From CAZYTX01 sp964650485 (GTDB lineage Bacteria > RBG-13-61-14 > DATKZS01): a stretch of DNA of 30,658 bases. Positions within the stretch are counted from its first letter, which is position 1. Each line of letters starts with the position of its first letter. Shown here in pieces: positions 6,580 to 14,877 of the stretch. The position numbers and the translations under genes are program-made. Location: positions 1 to 30,658 of the forward strand of contig CAZYTX010000045.1 of the NCBI GenBank assembly GCA_964650485.1, read 5' to 3'. Under the pieces are notes generated by a model. The model was not told where the DNA came from, made no database searches, and worked only from the letters and a program-made list of their open reading frames with translations.

Positions 6580-7563
6580 TCACGCCACCTGCTCGATGAA
6601 CGCCTCGATCCTGGTCTTGTTCCTGGGCTCTATGGGGCCCGGCTTGTCAGCCTCTATTGTGAGCACGGGCACGGGAAGCTCCTCTCTGAAGATGATGGAT
6701 TCGATCTGGCGGTGGCAGAAGGTCTGGGCGTAGTGGATGATGCCCTGGACGTGGCGTTTTTTTATCTGTGTCTTTACGTCGGCCAGGCGGTAGTATGTGG
6801 AGTAGGGGTAGGTATAGGCCGCGTACTGTGATGCCAGGTCAGGATGATCGCCGATCATTGCGAACTGTCTCTGCACCTCGTTGAATACCACCGCTGCGTC
6901 GCGCTGATCGAGGAACTGATAAAGGTCGTCCACTACAGGTGGCACTCCTATGTATCCGAGCCTTATGGAGTGTTTTACTGGGGTCCTTTTGCCGGCCTCC
7001 TCCAGGAAGCTCTCCAGGTCTTTGCGGAAACTCTCGGGGTCCCCTTTAAAGTCGCTTGCAGAGACCAGCCATAGGTGGTTTTCGTATCCGCTCACGCCCC
7101 CCTCATCCCATGTCATGCGGTCGAGGTCTTGGAGCAGCTTCCTCAGGGGTAAAAGCTCTTTTCTCATTCGTTCCGCGTCTTCCTTGTCCACGCCCATCCT
7201 GCGTGCAAAGGATGCGACGGCCCGGCCGACCTCTCGCCTGTCCGGTTCCCAGGGATAAGCAAAGGCAATGGTTTCCAGGCCCTGGCGTGCCCAGATCTCC
7301 AGCAGCTTGTCCGTGCTTGCGCAGTCGCCCCTTGTGACGCCCACCACCCTTTTGATGCCCATGGCGCAGGCCGCCTGGTAGACTCCCTTGACCCAGGCGC
7401 ACAGGTTTACTGGGAAGCCCTGCTCCTCGGCCGAAGAAAGCAGTTGACATCTGTCATCCGCCGTGATAAATGAGTTGTTCAAGTCCACAGGCACAAGACC
7501 CGCAGCCAGAATGGCCTCCACGGGCACGGTGGTGGTTATCCCTGTTCTGTCGCCGTTGCCCAT
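6580..7563 (-). CDS. 2-hydroxyacyl-CoA dehydratase (HgdB/BcrC-like) family protein
   Basis: A 327-residue member of the family that includes 2-hydroxyglutaryl-CoA dehydratase and benzoyl-CoA reductase subunits. Three cysteines sit where cluster ligands are expected: C55 (NLCAW), C81 (RGDCAST) and C283 (QTFCHRQIE), consistent with a 4Fe-4S cluster. The N-terminal phrase TTTVPVEAILAAGLVPVDLN marks a subgroup I recall as usually encoded alone and of unknown role. Neither a second subunit nor the ATP-dependent activator (HgdC-type) is in the window, so classical dehydration of a 2-hydroxyacyl-CoA is not demonstrated. It is divergent from the REC-PilZ gene across 99 bp. Initiation is at ATG with only a poor Shine-Dalgarno. 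Confidence 0.85.
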   Translation of the reverse strand: MGNGDRTGITTTVPVEAILAAGLVPVDLNNSFITADDRCQLLSSAEEQGFPVNLCAWVKGVYQAACAMGIKRVVGVTRGDCASTDKLLEIWARQGLETIAFAYPWEPDRREVGRAVASFARRMGVDKEDAERMRKELLPLRKLLQDLDRMTWDEGGVSGYENHLWLVSASDFKGDPESFRKDLESFLEEAGKRTPVKHSIRLGYIGVPPVVDDLYQFLDQRDAAVVFNEVQRQFAMIGDHPDLASQYAAYTYPYSTYYRLADVKTQIKKRHVQGIIHYAQTFCHRQIESIIFREELPVPVLTIEADKPGPIEPRNKTRIEAFIEQVA

Positions 7564-7574
7564 CTCTTACCAGG

Positions 7575-7603
7575 AGTCTAGCCGGAACCATACAGGCAAG
7601 CAA
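7575..7603 (-). promoter_or_regulatory. Predicted promoter for the dehydratase-family gene
   Basis: On the minus strand, TTGCTT (7603-7598), a 17-bp spacer, then TAGACT (7580-7575). The predicted start near 7568 leaves a leader of only about 5 nt, in agreement with the weak Shine-Dalgarno. The match is moderate. Confidence 0.4.
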
Positions 7604-7616
7604 GCGCTTGACTTGC
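7596..7616. promoter_or_regulatory. Palindrome over both divergent -35 elements
   Basis: A 10-bp perfect palindrome CAAGCGCTTG (7601-7610) is flanked by GCAAG on the left and ACTTGC on the right, extending the dyad to about 21 bp with one extra base. It covers the -35 elements predicted for the dehydratase-family gene and the REC-PilZ gene, so one dimeric regulator could control both. Confidence 0.45.
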
Positions 7617-7636
7617 CCCTTTGGCGGGATTAAATT
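7608..7636 (+). promoter_or_regulatory. Sigma70-type promoter for the REC-PilZ gene
   Basis: TTGACT (7608-7613), a 17-bp spacer and TAAATT (7631-7636). The predicted start near 7643 is followed by AGGAGG at 7649-7654, 8 nt before the TTG start codon at 7663. The elements are mutually consistent. Confidence 0.6.
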
Positions 7637-7662
7637 ACTCTAATGAATAGGAGGTTCTGGTT

Positions 7663-8403
7663 TTGCCGGAGAAGAATCGCGTTTTAGTTGCGGACGACAC
7701 GTTGCCAATGCGCATCATGCTCCAGGACGTTCTTTCTGAAGCGGGCTATTACGTGGTGACCGCAAGCGACGGGGAAGAGGCCTGGAACATTATCGAGGAA
7801 GAAGGCGAGGCCCTTTCGCTTCTTATCATAGACCTCCTCATGCCCCGGATGACGGGTTTCGAGATCCTGGAGAAGCTTAAAGAGGAAGGACGCTTGAGCA
7901 AGAAGAGCCTTGTGATTACGGGTATATTCAAGAGCAAGAAGGAGGTTGCCCGTCTCCGGGACCTTGGCGCCGCGGGCTACATCACCAAGACGGCGCTTGT
8001 TGACGAGATACTCTTCAGGGTGAACCAGGTGTTCCACCTTGGTCAGGAGAACACGCGCCGCTACCCTCGCATGCTCTTGTCTTTTCCTGTGAGCTACCGC
8101 TACGGGGACGAGCAATACTCGAACTACTCCTCCAACTTTTCCGCGGGAGGCGTATTTATCCGCACCATCGAGCCGCCTCCGCGCGATGAGCTCCTCTCCC
8201 TCAAGTTCCGGGTCCCGGATATAGAGCTGGAGGTTAAGACCACCGGGCGCGTGGCCTGGAACAACGAGTACGAGAGCTATCGCCTGAAATCCAGCCTTCC
8301 GGGCATGGGTGTGGAGTTCGTGGACATGGACTCCTCTGTGCAGTCCGAGCTGGCGGATTTCATAAAGGACCAGCTTGCGGACGAGCCTGTGTGGCTTGAC
8401 TGA
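7663..8403 (+). CDS. Response regulator with C-terminal PilZ domain
   Basis: A 246-residue protein. The receiver domain occupies about 5-125, with acidic pair D11-D12, phospho-acceptor D57, T86 and the conserved lysine K109. The PilZ domain follows, with RRYPR at 132-136 (the RxxxR motif) and NFSAGG at 158-163 (the [D/N]xSxxG motif), both needed for cyclic di-GMP binding. It should therefore combine phosphorylation and cyclic di-GMP signals, typically to control motility or surface behaviour. No histidine kinase is next to it. It faces a chemoreceptor gene across only 13 bp, so a motility role is a reasonable inference. The start is TTG with AGGAGG at ideal spacing. A run of nine T residues right after the stop (8410-8418) may help termination, but the preceding stem is weak. 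Confidence 0.92.
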   Translation: MPEKNRVLVADDTLPMRIMLQDVLSEAGYYVVTASDGEEAWNIIEEEGEALSLLIIDLLMPRMTGFEILEKLKEEGRLSKKSLVITGIFKSKKEVARLRDLGAAGYITKTALVDEILFRVNQVFHLGQENTRRYPRMLLSFPVSYRYGDEQYSNYSSNFSAGGVFIRTIEPPPRDELLSLKFRVPDIELEVKTTGRVAWNNEYESYRLKSSLPGMGVEFVDMDSSVQSELADFIKDQLADEPVWLD

Positions 8404-8416
8404 GGGCTGTTTTTTT

Positions 8417-10087
8417 TTACGAGGCCGCTTCCCTGTATTCCTGGTCGGCCTCTTTTTCCATGGCCTCCCTTTCCGCGACCAAGGACTTCAGCCTTTCCGC
8501 CAGTGCTCCCAGCTCAGCCATGGAGGTCTCGATCTCCCTGACCCCTTTTTCCACGTCTTTTGCCACTTCCTCGACCTCGCGTATTGAGGTCACCATCTGC
8601 TGTGTGGCTGTTGACTGCTGCTTTGTGATGAGTCCTATCTCGGCCCCGGAGCGCCTTGTGGCCTCCACCATCTCGAGGATGTTGTGGAAGTGCTCCCCCA
8701 TGCTCCGGACGGACTGCGCCCCCTGAGTGACCGCCTTCTGCTGGTTTTCGGAGAGCATGACCATGTTGTTGGTTGACTTCTGAATGGAGTCCACCATCCC
8801 CCTGACCGACTCGGTGGCCTCCAGTGTCCTGTTGGCCAGCCTTCTCACCTCGTTGGCCACCACCGAGAACCTGCTTCCGGCCTCGCCTGCTCCCGCGGCC
8901 TCGATGGCGGCGTTGAGTGCAAGCAGGTTGGTCTGCTCTGATATCTCCTCGATGATATCAATTATTCCCCCTATCATCTGGGCCTGGTTGGCCAGCTCCA
9001 TGATCTGCTCGGTGGCTTTTTCCACCTGCTCCCTCACGCTCTCCATCATGTGAATGGAGCCGTGCATGAACTCGTTGCCCTTGTTGGCGGCCTCGGAGGT
9101 CTGCTGCGCGGACTCGCTCACCGAGTTGGCGGTGTCCGCTATCCTGTCGGCAGTGGCTGATATCTCCTCGGTTGTAGTGACGACCTCCTCCACCACCGAG
9201 GCCTGCTCGGTGGCTCCCGATGACTGCTGGGTGGTGACGCTCATGAGGTGTGAGGCAGTGTCGGTGAGCAGTTGTATCGCGTCCGATATGTTGGCGATCA
9301 TGTGCTCGGCCCTGGAGGTGTGGTCCTTTATGCTCACTGCCATGTGGTTAAAGGTCTCGGTAAGCATGCCTATCTGGTCCTGCGATGTCACGGGCACCTG
9401 CACGTCAAAGTCGCCCTCGCCCATTCGCCTTGCCGCCTCCACCAGTCGTTGTATGGGGGGCATGATAGCCCTCAGAGAGAGCGCTATGAAGACGAGGCCG
9501 AAGACCAGGAGCGCGGCCAGGATTGCAAAGCCCTGTATCCAGGAACGCCTGATCTCGCTGTTCAAGGTCTTTAGCGACATCCCGATGCATACCCACCCTA
9601 TGGCAGGCGATTCCTCGCCGGGCACCACGGCTTCCTGGGATGCCTTGACCTCCCTCTGGAATTCGAGGAACCGTTCGCCGGTCTTGGACTCGATGGCGCC
9701 TATGCCCACATCCTCTTCGCCTGCTATTTTAGAGGGAGCTTCGAACGCGAACTCTCCCGGGTCCCACCCTTGTCCGAACCTCTGAAAGACCACCTCCTTG
9801 GACTCATTGTAGATAATCACATAAGAGATGGTGGGGTCCTCGAACAGTGATTGCACCTGGCTCTTCATGGTCTCCTTGTCCAGGCTCAGCAGCCCGAAGA
9901 TGATGCTCCCGGAGAAGTTCTTGATAAGGGTCTTTCCGTGAACCTTGTAAAGAGCGACCTCGGAGTCCTTGCGCAGGGCCGCAACCTTGTAGGTGTGATA
10001 GGTCATGAGCCCGGCGAAGATGGCGATGGCCACCATGAAATAAACGAAGATTTTGACTTCCAGCCTTTTCTTGAACCATGAAATCAT
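8417..10087 (-). CDS. Methyl-accepting chemotaxis protein
   Basis: A 556-residue transmembrane chemoreceptor. TM1 is at about 13-31, a periplasmic sensor domain at 32-184, TM2 at 185-204, HAMP at 206-258, and a long methyl-accepting coiled coil after that. The hairpin tip EISEQTNLLALNAAIEAA at 381-398 is the CheA/CheW contact. After the tip, the usual ARAGE and VVADEVR are AGAGE and VVANEVR, small departures from consensus. The sensor (GSIIFGL, then a strand-rich stretch ending YNESKEVVFQRFG) looks CHASE8-like, but I hold that loosely. There is no C-terminal CheR/CheB pentapeptide tether. It lies 33 nt downstream of a periplasmic binding protein gene on the same strand, suggesting that protein delivers the stimulus. 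Confidence 0.93.
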   Translation of the reverse strand: MISWFKKRLEVKIFVYFMVAIAIFAGLMTYHTYKVAALRKDSEVALYKVHGKTLIKNFSGSIIFGLLSLDKETMKSQVQSLFEDPTISYVIIYNESKEVVFQRFGQGWDPGEFAFEAPSKIAGEEDVGIGAIESKTGERFLEFQREVKASQEAVVPGEESPAIGWVCIGMSLKTLNSEIRRSWIQGFAILAALLVFGLVFIALSLRAIMPPIQRLVEAARRMGEGDFDVQVPVTSQDQIGMLTETFNHMAVSIKDHTSRAEHMIANISDAIQLLTDTASHLMSVTTQQSSGATEQASVVEEVVTTTEEISATADRIADTANSVSESAQQTSEAANKGNEFMHGSIHMMESVREQVEKATEQIMELANQAQMIGGIIDIIEEISEQTNLLALNAAIEAAGAGEAGSRFSVVANEVRRLANRTLEATESVRGMVDSIQKSTNNMVMLSENQQKAVTQGAQSVRSMGEHFHNILEMVEATRRSGAEIGLITKQQSTATQQMVTSIREVEEVAKDVEKGVREIETSMAELGALAERLKSLVAEREAMEKEADQEYREAAS

Positions 10088-10120
10088 AGCTTGGCTTTGT
10101 CCTTCCTGTCCCGTCCGGTT

Positions 10121-11026
10121 TTACTGGATGATCTCCGCGGCCTTGATCAAGAGCCCCTGTGGGAAAGAAACCTGCATGAGGGCCGCGGTCTTCTGGTTCA
10201 GCACCAGCTTGCCTTTGGGAAAGCGCAGCGATCCCGCTTGCGGCGGTGAGCCCTTTATTATCCGGCCGGCCTCCTCGGCCGCGATCTTGCCGGCGTTTTC
10301 CAGGTCCGGCACCAGGGCCGCGGTGGCGCCGCCATGTGCCAGTCCATTGTCTCCGCAGAACACCGGCACCCTCGCAGATATGGACTGGAGCACAATGTAT
10401 TGTATGCTGTGGCTCGATAGCACCACCGGGTCAGTGAGCACCCACAAAAGGTCGGTCTCCGGCAGGACCTGGCGCAGCTTTTCCGGCACCTGCTTGATGG
10501 ATGCCATGGGCGCGAGCTCGAGTGTGAATCCCAGGTCCCGGGCTCTGCTTTTTATTGCGTCCTCTTTTAATGTATGGTCGCTGCTGTAGATGAGGGCCAC
10601 GTTCTTCTTCTCGGGAAAGGCCCGGGCGAGAGTTTCGAACTGATCCTGCGGTCCGGGTTCATGGTATATGCCCACCGCACTCTCCTGACTGAGGCTAATC
10701 TTTGCGGCCCGTGCGGAGGCGCAGTAAACCACTGGCACGCCGGAGAGGTACCACTTGGCCATCTGTGCGGCAAGGTCTCCCACCACCACTGCCACTTCGG
10801 GACTCTGTGCCTTTAGCTGTTCTCCGACCTGGCGCTGCCGCTCGTCACTTCCTTCCAGGTTGATCTCCTCGATGTCGCCGGAAAAGGCGTTCTTGAAGCC
10901 TTCGGCAACTTGCTGATTGTTTTCAGCGTCAAACGAGAGCACCAGCACAGCCCCCCGGGGGAATGCTGAGACCGGGAGCATCAACACCAGAGTAATAAAG
11001 AGCCCGACTATATGCCTTTTATTCAT
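10121..11026 (-). CDS. Periplasmic binding protein, ABC_sub_bind-like
   Basis: A 301-residue protein with a signal peptide (1-22, ending VSA) and a two-lobed periplasmic binding fold of the type found in the ABC_sub_bind family. Examples are the repeated Rossmann-like phrases VAVVVGDLAAQMAK and NVALIYSSDH and the hinge VPVFCGDNGLAHGGA. Family members bind small ligands, often aromatic amino acids or unknowns. No ABC permease or ATPase is encoded nearby. Instead the next gene is a chemoreceptor, so a ligand-presenting role is more likely than transport. The start has a GGGAG site 7 nt upstream. A promoter candidate lies about 100 bp upstream in the 222-bp gap. Ligand unknown. Confidence 0.8.
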   Translation of the reverse strand: MNKRHIVGLFITLVLMLPVSAFPRGAVLVLSFDAENNQQVAEGFKNAFSGDIEEINLEGSDERQRQVGEQLKAQSPEVAVVVGDLAAQMAKWYLSGVPVVYCASARAAKISLSQESAVGIYHEPGPQDQFETLARAFPEKKNVALIYSSDHTLKEDAIKSRARDLGFTLELAPMASIKQVPEKLRQVLPETDLLWVLTDPVVLSSHSIQYIVLQSISARVPVFCGDNGLAHGGATAALVPDLENAGKIAAEEAGRIIKGSPPQAGSLRFPKGKLVLNQKTAALMQVSFPQGLLIKAAEIIQ

Positions 11027-11128
11027 GGTTATCTCCCTATGAATTTTTGGCTAAATGCATTTTTCATTATTGCAGACAATGGACGCCTCTGGCAAACATA
11101 TAGAGCCGTCAAAATAAAGCTGCATTAT

Positions 11129-11157
11129 ATTATACCCCTTTCCATGTACCTTTTAAA
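11129..11157 (-). promoter_or_regulatory. Promoter for the binding protein-chemoreceptor operon
   Basis: On the minus strand, TTTAAA (11157-11152), a 17-bp spacer, then TATAAT (11134-11129), with a second overlapping TATAAT 5 bp downstream (11129-11124). The leader would be about 95 nt. The rest of the 11027-11248 gap is AT-rich, with no gene and no clear terminator for the lipoprotein genes upstream. Confidence 0.5.
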
Positions 11158-11248
11158 CACTGGTTGTTTTCTTTCTGACGCGGCTCCGCTTTTTCGTGCT
11201 TGTCCCTGTTTTTCATCCCGGCTTGCGATCCGATCATCTCCTTCCCTG

Positions 11249-12391
11249 TTATGTTTCATGCTGCTTTTCCACCCCCTGCTTTATGGCGAGCATCCTTTGT
11301 TCCAACCTTTGGGGCAGTTCCGAAAGAAAGAGCATCAGCTCCATGTCTTCCGCTGACGCGACCCTGGGAATCTCCCAGATCATCTTGTAGGTCAAGATGC
11401 TCCCGTCCGCCCTGGGGGCGACCTCGAGCTCGATCAGGCCCATCACTGCGCCGGACACCACGTATGTCCTGATCCACTTTCCCATGCGCTTTTTCTTCTT
11501 GAGAGTGAATACGTGCGCCTCCTGCACGAGGTCCCCGGTCTTGAATGTGGCGGGGGCGTGAGTCAGTCCCTCCTTCGAGAGCTTTGGCAGTTTTATGAAG
11601 TATTCCTCCTCTTGCACCTCGAACTCGGGTGCCCAAAGGTGCGCGTTTTCCGGGTCCATGAGCCATTTTTCTAGCTTGCGGGGGAAGGCGTTCACCCATT
11701 CCTTGGCCTCGCGGACCTGTAACAGTGCCTTGTAGTCGTTGCCCCTCAGGCCGATGGACACCAGTTCATGGGGATCAAGGGACGGGTCAAAATGTGCCTG
11801 GATTCTTGCCAGCATGAGGTCGTTCCACTTGAGGGTTTCCGTTCCTGCTTCCTCGACCCCCGGCAGGTCCTCCAACTTCCCCAGAATGCTCTCGGGCCGG
11901 ATGATGCTGAAGGTGTCGAACCCGATCCTGCAGCCCTGGCCCAGCCCCAGCGAGTTCCAGCGAAACAGCGCAACAGCCTGGGTGCTGTCCCACGCAACCC
12001 ATATGTTGCTCTGGTCCAACTTGAGAACTATCACCCGTCCGGGTATGACCACCGGCCCGGACTTCACCGGCTGGGGATAGACAGCCCCGGTAACAAACGG
12101 CTGCTCTTCATAATCCCAGCCCTGGTCACTTGAAGAACTCCCTTCTTCTCCGGATTCATATATGTAGCTGCTGGAAGGATCACTCAAAAACTCGGTAAGC
12201 TCCTCGGTTGTGGCCTTTACGTCAACCGTCTGTTCGTAACCGTTGGCCCGGATAACATAGGACCGCTGGGCCACTCCCTCGGGGACCAGGAAGACCCTTT
12301 CCCTTATCTTTTGACAGCCCGGCAAGAGGGCCAATGTCGCGGCAAGTACCGCGGCTGCGATCAGGCAAGGCATTCGTTCCAATTGCTTCAT
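11249..12391 (-). CDS. Lipoprotein with two SRPBCC/START-like domains (third of triplet)
   Basis: 380 residues. The signal ends in LLPGC with lipidated C26, followed by QKIR; Gln at +2 predicts outer-membrane sorting. The first helix-grip-like domain begins with VDVKATTEELTEFLSDP near 53, the typical opening of polyketide-cyclase/START folds. A linker IQAHFDPSLDPHELV is shared with its two neighbours. A second similar domain begins EWVNAFPRKLEKWLMDPEN and ends in a long helix LPQRLEQRMLAIKQGVE. A Ser/Glu-rich insertion (about 70-92) in the first domain is absent in the paralogs. An AAGGA site lies about 10 nt before ATG. The fold would suit a hydrophobic ligand, but the domain call is by eye and the function is unknown. 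It is 53 bp after the middle paralog. Confidence 0.75.
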   Translation of the reverse strand: MKQLERMPCLIAAAVLAATLALLPGCQKIRERVFLVPEGVAQRSYVIRANGYEQTVDVKATTEELTEFLSDPSSSYIYESGEEGSSSSDQGWDYEEQPFVTGAVYPQPVKSGPVVIPGRVIVLKLDQSNIWVAWDSTQAVALFRWNSLGLGQGCRIGFDTFSIIRPESILGKLEDLPGVEEAGTETLKWNDLMLARIQAHFDPSLDPHELVSIGLRGNDYKALLQVREAKEWVNAFPRKLEKWLMDPENAHLWAPEFEVQEEEYFIKLPKLSKEGLTHAPATFKTGDLVQEAHVFTLKKKKRMGKWIRTYVVSGAVMGLIELEVAPRADGSILTYKMIWEIPRVASAEDMELMLFLSELPQRLEQRMLAIKQGVEKQHET

Positions 12392-12444
12392 GCAACTTAA
12401 TCCTTTCTGATGAAATTGGTCTTGTCGTCCGCTATGCTCTCATT

Positions 12445-13581
12445 TCACCCCAGCTTTTCCACCCCGGTCTTTATCTGCATCATCATCTCCTGCATCCTCT
12501 TCGGGACCTGGGCCAGGGTGAACATGAGGTCCATGGCCGCGGGAGACATGGGGCCCGGCATCTCGGATATGAACTTCCACCTGATACCGGTGCCCCCGGC
12601 CTCGGGTTGGAGCTCTCTTAGCATCATGCCCACGATCCCGGGGCCGGTCCAGTAGAGGCGTTCATTGGTGATCTTGTCAGCGCTCTCTTTTACGTTGAAA
12701 GTATCGAGCTCTACTTTCAACGGCCCCTCCATGACCGCGGGGAAATAGATCACCTCTCCCACGGGGGTTTGGTGAAAGATTGTAAGGTAGTCCTGGTCCG
12801 CGCTCTTGGCTCTCAGACCCTGCAAGAGCAGGGGGGTGTTCTCGGGCCGTGCGAGCCATTCTTCCACTTCCCTTGGGGAGGCGTCCACCCAGACCCTGGA
12901 CTCGTACACCTGGAACAGTGTCTGGTAGGACTCGCCCTGAAGCCCCAGTGCCAGCACCTCATCCGGGTCCATGTCCGGGTCGAAATGCGCCTGGACCCTG
13001 GTAAGGGCCTGGTCCATTTCCTTTAGGGATTCCGTGGCCACCTTTTCGAAGTCCACCACTTTCCCGAGCTGTGCCAGGACGCCCCTCTCCGGGATCTCGT
13101 ACTCTGCGATTATAGTGATCCTGGTCCGCTTATTTCCCGGCCTTAATGCGAGCCTGACGATTACAAAAACATAGGGGTTGTCTATCACCATCCAGCGGTT
13201 GTCCATGTCGCTCTTTACGAGGATGTTGTGGGCTTTTATATTCAGGCCCATCACTTTCAGCTTGAGCGGAAGGCTGGTTCCCGCGGGCACCGGAGATGAG
13301 AGGAGGGAACCTATTGGCCGGTCCTGCTTCTCGCTTTGCAACATTTTTATGCCCAGGTTACGGGGGTCTGAGATATACTCTGTCAACTCCTCCATTGAGG
13401 CCTTGACCGTGGCGGTGCGCTTGTAACCGGTGAACCTCATGGTGTAAGACTCCTGTATCACGCCCTGGGGCGGCGGCTCGCTCACGAGCCTTTTTATCTT
13501 CTGGCAGGAGAACATGCAGACCATGGCGCAGCCGGCAAGGGCAGTCGGCAACAACTTTTTAATTCTTAAATGTTTGCTCAT
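12445..13581 (-). CDS. Lipoprotein with two SRPBCC/START-like domains (second of triplet)
   Basis: 378 residues, paralogous to both neighbours along the full length. The lipobox is MFSC with C26, then QKIK. The first START-like domain opens TATVKASMEELTEYISDP. The shared linker is VQAHFDPDMDPDEVLALGL, followed by the second domain opening VWVDASPREVEEWLARPEN and closing with VPKRMQEMMMQIKTGVE. ATG overlaps the stop of the first paralog by four bases (ATGA), and GAGGAAGGAG lies just before it, so translation is probably coupled. No catalytic motif is apparent, which agrees with a binding rather than enzymatic role. Confidence 0.75.
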   Translation of the reverse strand: MSKHLRIKKLLPTALAGCAMVCMFSCQKIKRLVSEPPPQGVIQESYTMRFTGYKRTATVKASMEELTEYISDPRNLGIKMLQSEKQDRPIGSLLSSPVPAGTSLPLKLKVMGLNIKAHNILVKSDMDNRWMVIDNPYVFVIVRLALRPGNKRTRITIIAEYEIPERGVLAQLGKVVDFEKVATESLKEMDQALTRVQAHFDPDMDPDEVLALGLQGESYQTLFQVYESRVWVDASPREVEEWLARPENTPLLLQGLRAKSADQDYLTIFHQTPVGEVIYFPAVMEGPLKVELDTFNVKESADKITNERLYWTGPGIVGMMLRELQPEAGGTGIRWKFISEMPGPMSPAAMDLMFTLAQVPKRMQEMMMQIKTGVEKLG

Positions 13582-14726
13582 ACTCCTTCCTCTACTTTCC
13601 GGTCATTTTCAGCCCTGTTCCCTGCTTCCACGCCCTTCTTTATCAAGAGCACCCGCTGCTTGAGCCTTGCGGGGACCCCGGCCAGGGCGAGCAAGAGGTC
13701 GAGCCCTTCCGGGGATATGGACTCCGGGACTTGAAAGGACATGGTAATCGTCAACATGGTCCCCTGCCTCTGCCTGTTCATCACCACGTCCGTTATTGCG
13801 TAGGCTCCCAGCGAGACCATGTACATCCTGATGTGAGCCCCTTTGTTGCTTTTAATCTTGGTGATGAAAATATCGGCCTTGGAGTCCACGTTCGCCACCT
13901 TGAGCTCGCCGGCGCCGTGGACCACTTCTCCCTCTGAGATGCGGGATGCCTTTTTATAGTATGATTCCTCCACTTCGAACTCTCGTATCACTGAGGGTCC
14001 ATTGTCCGGGTCCAGGGCCCATCTCTCCACTTGTTCAGGGCTTTTGTCAATCCACAGTTTGACCTGGTGGCTTTGCAGCAGGGTCCGGGTGAGGTTGCCT
14101 CGAAGGCCGGGCGCCAATACCTTGTCCACGTCCATCTCCGGGTCGAAGTGGGCCTGGACCGTGGCCATGAACCAGTCAATACTCGCGGCGGCATGCTCGG
14201 CCAGCCGGAAGGTCTCCAGGAACCCTCCCATGCTTCTGGATGACTTGCCCACGACATCCAGGAATATCTTGCTGCCGCCTTCCACCGGCTCGAAATTCAT
14301 GCGCATCAAGACCCATGAGCCGTTTGTAAGGTACATGAGCCACAGCTCCTGGTTTTGTTTGTACCTCAAGGTGACCACCCGGGTGAGGAACTCCATTCCT
14401 ATCATGGTGAATTTCATGTCCACCCACTGGCCCACCCTGGTCATGTCAATGCCTTCTACGCCGCGCGGGAACTCGACCTCGATCTCCGACACCCAGGACA
14501 GGTCCTTGGCATAATAATCCACCAGCTCTTCGGGCGTGGCTTTTACAATCACGGTGGAGGTATATGAGTAGACCCTGAGAGGCTTTGACTCGTGGACCGG
14601 TCTTTCAGGCACTGGCCTCCTTACAAGGTCTTTTATCTTCTGGCAGCCGGGGCAAGCGAGGAAGAGCCCCGAAACCAGGACCAGTGCAAGGAGCCTCTCA
14701 ACCGCTAAGTGTTTGCTGTCTTTCAT
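13578..14726 (-). CDS. Lipoprotein with two SRPBCC/START-like domains (first of triplet)
   Basis: 382 residues and the promoter-proximal member. The signal ends CPGC with C28, then QKIK; the lipobox is less regular than in its paralogs (Cys at -3). The first domain opens VIVKATPEELVDYYAKD, the linker is VQAHFDPEMDVDKVLAPGL, the second domain opens LWIDKSPEQVERWALDPDN, and the terminal helix is VPARLKQRVLLIKKGVE. Compared with the others it has an extra hydrophilic tail. No good Shine-Dalgarno is seen before the ATG, and I could not settle on a promoter in the 237-bp gap to recJ. The C-terminal halves of all three are the best conserved, in particular the HFDP linker. Confidence 0.75.
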   Translation of the reverse strand: MKDSKHLAVERLLALVLVSGLFLACPGCQKIKDLVRRPVPERPVHESKPLRVYSYTSTVIVKATPEELVDYYAKDLSWVSEIEVEFPRGVEGIDMTRVGQWVDMKFTMIGMEFLTRVVTLRYKQNQELWLMYLTNGSWVLMRMNFEPVEGGSKIFLDVVGKSSRSMGGFLETFRLAEHAAASIDWFMATVQAHFDPEMDVDKVLAPGLRGNLTRTLLQSHQVKLWIDKSPEQVERWALDPDNGPSVIREFEVEESYYKKASRISEGEVVHGAGELKVANVDSKADIFITKIKSNKGAHIRMYMVSLGAYAITDVVMNRQRQGTMLTITMSFQVPESISPEGLDLLLALAGVPARLKQRVLLIKKGVEAGNRAENDRKVEEGV

Positions 14727-14877
14727 TTTTCTTAAATTGCATCGTTGTTCATGAACTTTAGGACTTTTATTAATTCAAGGCATTTGATGCCATAACTTTT
14801 AGAGGAGCTACGGGTTAATTTTATCTGCTTTTTAGCGGAACCACAAACTTGATGAAATCCGCGCCGCAACTTCGAGT

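Noticed and set aside
8404..8418. T-tract after the REC-PilZ gene as a clear terminator
   Set aside because: Nine T residues are present, but the only stem upstream is AGCC/GGCT inside the coding sequence and separated by over 10 nt, too weak to list on its own.
8784..9785. Ser/Ala-rich plus-strand open frames inside the chemoreceptor gene
   Set aside because: They mirror the heptad codons of the receptor coiled coil on the opposite strand and have no independent signal.
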